Assembly: GCA_051000755.1 (NCBI GenBank) | Contig: JBPCNZ010000122.1 | Coordinates: forward strand, 1-7,166 | Source: JALZAH01 sp051000755 | GTDB lineage: Bacteria; Actinomycetota; Acidimicrobiia; Acidimicrobiales; Palsa-688 | Length of the DNA: 7,166 nt | Reading direction: 5' to 3' | Shown here: piece after piece, positions 5,491 to 7,166 of the stretch | Position numbering within the stretch: position 1 is the stretch's first letter | Layout: each line of letters opens with the position of its first letter | Made by a program: the position numbers and the translations under genes | The notes under the pieces: model-generated | The model's database searches: none | Told to the model about the DNA's origin: nothing | Seen by the model: only the letters and a program-made list of their open reading frames with translations

Positions 5491-5733
5491 TCAGCCTTCT
5501 GCGCCCAGTTCCTCCGCGTTGTGGAGGATCGGCTCAGGCTCGGGCGGGACCCCCCGAAAGGCGAGACGTTCCGCCGTCTCCACCAAATCGGTCTGCAGAA
5601 CGACGATCTCGGCGTCCAAGCGGCGTAACTCCTCATAGCGATGCTGGACTCGTGCCCGTTCCCGTTGCTCGGTGAGCTCCTCAAGCTGCAGCTCCAAACC
5701 CATCGCATGGTCATCCGGTCGGAAGTAGCTCAT
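5491..5733 (-). CDS. Small coiled-coil protein, 80 aa
   Basis: The ATG at 5733 lies seven bases after the stop of the preceding minus-strand gene, with only a weak GTGAGA in front, so it is probably coupled to it. Residues about 11-58 form one long charged amphipathic helix (LELQLEELTEQRERARVQH, YEELRRLDAEIVVLQTDLVE) with Leu/Val heptads, predicting a coiled coil. The tail, RGVPPEPEP then ILHNAEELG, is proline-rich and acidic. There are no cysteines, signal peptide or membrane segment. The TGA at 5491-5493 is in the same frame as the integrase piece that follows. I do not recognise a family; a structural or regulatory dimer is a guess from the helix alone. Confidence 0.6.
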   Translation of the reverse strand: MSYFRPDDHAMGLELQLEELTEQRERARVQHRYEELRRLDAEIVVLQTDLVETAERLAFRGVPPEPEPILHNAEELGAEG

Positions 5734-5740
5734 GGGTTTC

Positions 5741-5941
5741 TCACTTGCTCGGTTGCGGGATGTTGCACGAGGAGACCTTCGGGTTGACGCCTACGTAGTT
5801 GAGAGGTCCGGCCAGGATCGTCACGGCAATGGTGCCTGCCCCACCGCAGTTCGGTCGGCCTGCGTAGTAATGCCGCTGGCCGGCGGCTATGGCGCCGATG
5901 ATGAACCAGACAACCAGAAGCGCCGGCAGGATCCTACGCAC
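5741..5941 (-). CDS. Small membrane or secreted protein, 66 aa
   Basis: A GTG start overlaps the end of the STAS gene by eight bases and follows a strong GGAGGGGGAG ribosome site lying inside that gene. Residues 1-3 are Met-Arg-Arg and residues 4-21 are a hydrophobic helix (ILPALLVVWFIIGAIAAG), either an uncleaved anchor or a signal peptide. The rest has two cysteines (Cys32, Cys59) that could form a disulfide outside the membrane. It also has a striking GPLNYVGVNPKV motif and an end at IPQPSK. From memory, similar short proteins with GPLNY and PxCNVPQPS-like ends are widespread in actinobacteria without a known role; I cannot verify that here. Coupling to a sigma-regulator gene may mean a shared stress or envelope function. 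Confidence 0.7.
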   Translation of the reverse strand: MRRILPALLVVWFIIGAIAAGQRHYYAGRPNCGGAGTIAVTILAGPLNYVGVNPKVSSCNIPQPSK

Positions 5942-6311
5942 GGCTTACTCCCCCTCCTGACGGATCCCGGAGGGCAAGGGTCATGCCGCACGCTCGTTGC
6001 AGCCCGTCGAGGTCGGCGAGCCGGATGAGCCTTGACACGTAGTCGTTGACGCCGACCAGATGGAACTCGACGCCACCCTCCGAGACCGTGTCGCCGACGA
6101 TGGCCAGTGCTCGAAGTCCGGTGAGGTCCACGAAAGCCAAATCGGTCAGGTCGACGGTCAAGCTGGCCAAGGGCTCGCCGAAAAGGCAGGCAACGGTCAG
6201 GTGCAGGTCCGGCACCGTCGCAAGATCAAGGTCGCCTACCAGGCGGACCAGGACGGATCCGTTCTGCCGTAGGACCTCCGCTGCAAACGGTCGCATCTTC
6301 TCGCCACACAT
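5934..6311 (-). CDS. STAS-domain anti-sigma factor antagonist
   Basis: This 125-residue protein covers a single STAS domain, the SpoIIAA/RsbV type. It shows a first strand SVLVRLVGDLDLATV (about 19-33) and the strand and loop LTVDLTDLAFVDLTGLRAL (about 51-69). Later comes a strand VEFHLVGVND and a final helix SRLIRLADLDGL. In this family the residue in the D-x-(S/T)-G loop is phosphorylated by an anti-sigma kinase; here it is DLTG, so Thr64 would be the site. The unphosphorylated form would release a sigma factor from its inhibitor. The ATG at 6311 has AGGGGGA five bases upstream. No kinase or phosphatase partner lies in the window, so the partner must be elsewhere. The last eight bases overlap the next gene. 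Confidence 0.85.
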   Translation of the reverse strand: MCGEKMRPFAAEVLRQNGSVLVRLVGDLDLATVPDLHLTVACLFGEPLASLTVDLTDLAFVDLTGLRALAIVGDTVSEGGVEFHLVGVNDYVSRLIRLADLDGLQRACGMTLALRDPSGGGVSRA

Positions 6312-6335
6312 GATTCCCCCTGGTCATGATGGAAG

Positions 6336-6362
6336 GTAAATGTCGGCGATCCCGGCGTAAAT
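6336..6362 (-). repeat. GTAAAT direct repeat, 21-bp spacing
   Basis: GTAAAT occurs at 6336-6341 and 6357-6362 (ATTTAC on the gene strand), exactly 21 bases apart, about two helical turns, and 25-51 bases upstream of the STAS start. It is an AT-rich pair in a GC-rich gap and could be a regulator site or part of a promoter. I see no other convincing promoter between 6312 and 6377. Confidence 0.3.
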
Positions 6363-6377
6363 AGCCCGTCGGAGCCA

Positions 6378-6515
6378 TTACCCATGAGTCAACCTGGGTC
6401 GCTGCTCGCCTTCCAGCGGGCGATCGGGCCCGCAGCCCGGGCACACCTCGAGGTGGTCGTCGACCAGGGCGCGTAGGTCGGCGATCTCCTGGCGCAACGC
6501 TTCGAGGTCGGTCAC
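6378..6515 (-). CDS. 45-aa coiled-coil / CxxC protein
   Basis: A GTG at 6515 overlaps the upstream stop as GTGA, and the frame runs to a TAA at 6378-6380. The N-terminal half is a clean charged helix with Leu heptads (LEALRQEIADLRALVDDHLE). It is followed directly by CPGCG (Cys25, Cys28) and a polar tail ending RLTHG. Overlap, codon bias and sequence make it a credible gene despite its size. One CxxC pair per chain would need a dimer, or a neighbouring His such as His21, to hold zinc, which suits a coiled-coil dimer. I recognise no family. Confidence 0.65.
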   Translation of the reverse strand: MTDLEALRQEIADLRALVDDHLEVCPGCGPDRPLEGEQRPRLTHG

Positions 6516-6694
6516 GACGCGTCCTGCTCGCCGTCGAGGGTCCGGATGGCGGTCCGCAACAGTGCCTTGGCGTTCTGCTGGCGGGCAATGACCTTGTCCA
6601 CTCGGTCGGCGGCTTCGACGACCATGGCCTCGAGCCGGTCGACTCGGCCCGCCAGGGGGTCGGCTGAGCGCGTTGGTACTGTCTTGTCTGGCAT
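6512..6694 (-). CDS. 60-aa coiled-coil protein
   Basis: The ATG at 6694 has AGGAGAA about eight bases upstream. After a basic N-terminus (DKTVPTRSADP), residues about 16-53 form one amphipathic helix: VDRLEAMVVEAADRVDKVI, then QQNAKALLRTAIRTL. A short acidic tail ends it. It is first of the leftward set, about 70 bases downstream of the strong promoter at 6770-6798, and is coupled to the 45-residue CxxC protein by a four-base overlap, so the two may form a hetero-oligomer. There is no signal peptide, membrane segment or known domain. Confidence 0.65.
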   Translation of the reverse strand: MPDKTVPTRSADPLAGRVDRLEAMVVEAADRVDKVIARQQNAKALLRTAIRTLDGEQDAS

Positions 6695-6769
6695 GGGAAC
6701 CGTTCTCCTGTGTCCGGGCCCCGGGGTGTTAGGCGCACCGCCGGGGCCAACCTTTGCTGTCGCTTCCCA

Positions 6770-6798
6770 TCAATACCCTTGACCTAGGTACCTGTCAA
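6770..6798 (-). promoter_or_regulatory. Sigma-70-type promoter, leftward
   Basis: The minus strand carries a perfect TTGACA (6798-6793), a 17-base spacer and TATTGA (6775-6770). It would start transcription near 6763 and serve the gene starting at 6694. It is the best -35/-10 match in the window. Confidence 0.6.
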
Positions 6799-6801
6799 GG
6801 G
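6776..6801. promoter_or_regulatory. Inverted repeat between divergent promoters (candidate operator)
   Basis: CCCTTGAC and GTCAAGGG are perfect 8-bp inverted repeats ten bases apart, and the gap contains the palindrome AGGTACCT (6786-6793). Each half-site contains most of the -35 element of one divergent promoter, so a dimer bound here would block both. The HTH protein encoded just to the right is the obvious candidate ligand (inference). Confidence 0.55.
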
Positions 6802-6808
6802 GGAAACT
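6779..6808 (+). promoter_or_regulatory. Rightward promoter, overlapping the leftward one
   Basis: TTGACC (6779-6784) and GAAACT (6803-6808) are 18 bases apart. The last base is seven bases before the GTG at 6815, so the HTH message may be leaderless. The -10 keeps only the A2, A4 and T6 consensus bases, so this is the weaker of the pair. Confidence 0.4.
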
Positions 6809-6814
6809 CTAGGG

Positions 6815-6991
6815 GTGGACCTTGTGGGACTGGCCGAGATCGCCGACCTGTTCGGTGTCAGCCGCCAACGAGCCGACCAGCTGGCCCGCCAGACTGGCTT
6901 CCCGCAGCCAGAGGCCGTGCTGCAGGGCGGCCGGATCTGGAAGCGGGAGGACATCGAGGCGTGGGCACGGGAGACAGGGAGACTGAAGTGA
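6815..6991 (+). CDS. Excisionase-like (AlpA/MerR-type) HTH protein, 58 aa
   Basis: The frame from GTG 6815 encodes a minimal winged-HTH protein: LVGLAEIADLFGVSRQRADQ as the helix-turn-helix, then ARQTGFPQPEAVLQGGR and IWKREDIEAWA as the wing and closing helix. This pattern is common in small AlpA/excisionase-like regulators of actinobacterial mobile elements. GTG 6815 is favoured over GTG 6824 because it falls at the predicted transcription start and there is no Shine-Dalgarno sequence near either. It faces the leftward gene set across an inverted repeat, so it may repress both promoters, its own included. If the element were intact it could instead be an excisionase, but the integrase here is truncated. 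It overlaps the next ORF as GTGA. Confidence 0.75.
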   Translation: MDLVGLAEIADLFGVSRQRADQLARQTGFPQPEAVLQGGRIWKREDIEAWARETGRLK

Positions 6992-7053
6992 CCGAATCTG
7001 ATGAGATCGCCGAGTGGGTGAAGGCAATGACGCCGGGCGACCTAGTGCCCTGA
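6988..7053 (+). CDS. 21-aa ORF coupled to the HTH gene
   Basis: A GTG overlapping the HTH stop (GTGA) opens a frame for a 21-residue acidic peptide containing ESDEIAEWVKAMTPGD, ending at TGA 7051-7053. The natural composition and the overlap argue for translation. It may be the front half of a longer protein: one base away the frame continues as PDRHRVLGWV into the hydrophobic peptide at 7064-7129. Confidence 0.35.
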   Translation: MTESDEIAEWVKAMTPGDLVP

Positions 7054-7063
7054 CCGGCATCGG

Positions 7064-7129
7064 GTGCTCGGTTGGGTGTTGGTCCTGATTGGTCTCGTCA
7101 TCTTGGTCGTCATGAAATTCACCACCTGA
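7064..7129 (+). CDS. 21-aa hydrophobic peptide
   Basis: From GTG 7064 the frame encodes GWVLVLIGLVILVVMKF and ends at TGA 7127-7129. Nearly the whole peptide is a membrane helix with a basic residue near its end. The Shine-Dalgarno sequence is poor. It could be a stand-alone membrane microprotein, or the anchor of the acidic ORF just upstream if one base is missing between them near 7050. Toxin-like or holin-like roles are possible for such peptides, but nothing here demonstrates one. Confidence 0.35.
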   Translation: MLGWVLVLIGLVILVVMKFTT

Positions 7130-7166
7130 GCGTCGTGGGCCGCGATCGTGGGGGCATGTCTCAGCG

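Noticed and set aside
6226..6750. 174-codon minus-strand frame across the small-gene region
   Set aside because: Arg/Pro-rich shadow; the coupled small genes at 6378-6694 and the STAS gene explain the region better.
7141..7166. Start of another gene at GTG 7139 or ATG 7156
   Set aside because: Too few codons remain before the window edge, and the G run sits too close to the ATG to be a normal ribosome site.

Overview
The window is GC-rich, with strong G/C preference at third codon positions, many GTG starts, ATGA/GTGA gene overlaps and apparently leaderless small genes. This suggests an actinobacterial (Actinomycetota) genome or a phage or prophage of such a host. The clearest content is a phage DNA-packaging module with a recombinase remnant beside it, so I read the window as part of a prophage, a prophage remnant or a phage-derived element. 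No sequence here allows a species call.

Left half (1-4378, + strand): one compact run of genes. In order these are the tail of an unknown gene, a helix-turn-helix (HTH) DNA-binding protein, two unknown proteins, a tiny overlapping ORF, an HNH endonuclease, a small ambiguous ORF beside two C7 runs, the terminase small subunit, the terminase large subunit, and a DUF6907-like protein. Almost every junction overlaps by 4-8 bases or abuts exactly, so the run looks like one translationally coupled operon. HNH, TerS and TerL together are the packaging machine that recognises, cuts and pumps phage DNA. TerL is split by a -1 frame change near 3640-3660, so its last catalytic aspartate lies in a second reading frame. 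No portal, protease or capsid gene follows. The run ends at a strong hairpin (4423-4449).

Middle (4450-5110): two very small genes in opposite directions, both probably leaderless, overlap at their 3' ends. The minus-strand one appears to need a frameshift. Next come two adjacent perfect hairpins with the same loop and different outer stems (5048-5109), at the end of a minus-strand tyrosine-recombinase fragment.

Right half (5050-6700, - strand): read right to left, there is a 60-residue coiled-coil protein, a 45-residue coiled-coil/CxxC protein missed by length cutoffs, a STAS-domain anti-sigma-factor antagonist, a small one-helix membrane or secreted protein, an 80-residue coiled-coil protein, and the integrase C-terminal piece in the same frame as the gene before it. 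At 6770-6815 two overlapping divergent promoters share an inverted repeat. One drives this leftward set. The other drives a rightward excisionase-like HTH gene followed by a tiny ORF and a 21-residue hydrophobic peptide.

Three places (TerL, the minus-strand gene at 4690-4856 and the C7 region at 1855-1873) look frame-disrupted, and 7051 may be a fourth. Either the element is decaying or the assembly carries single-base indels; the sequence alone cannot separate these.
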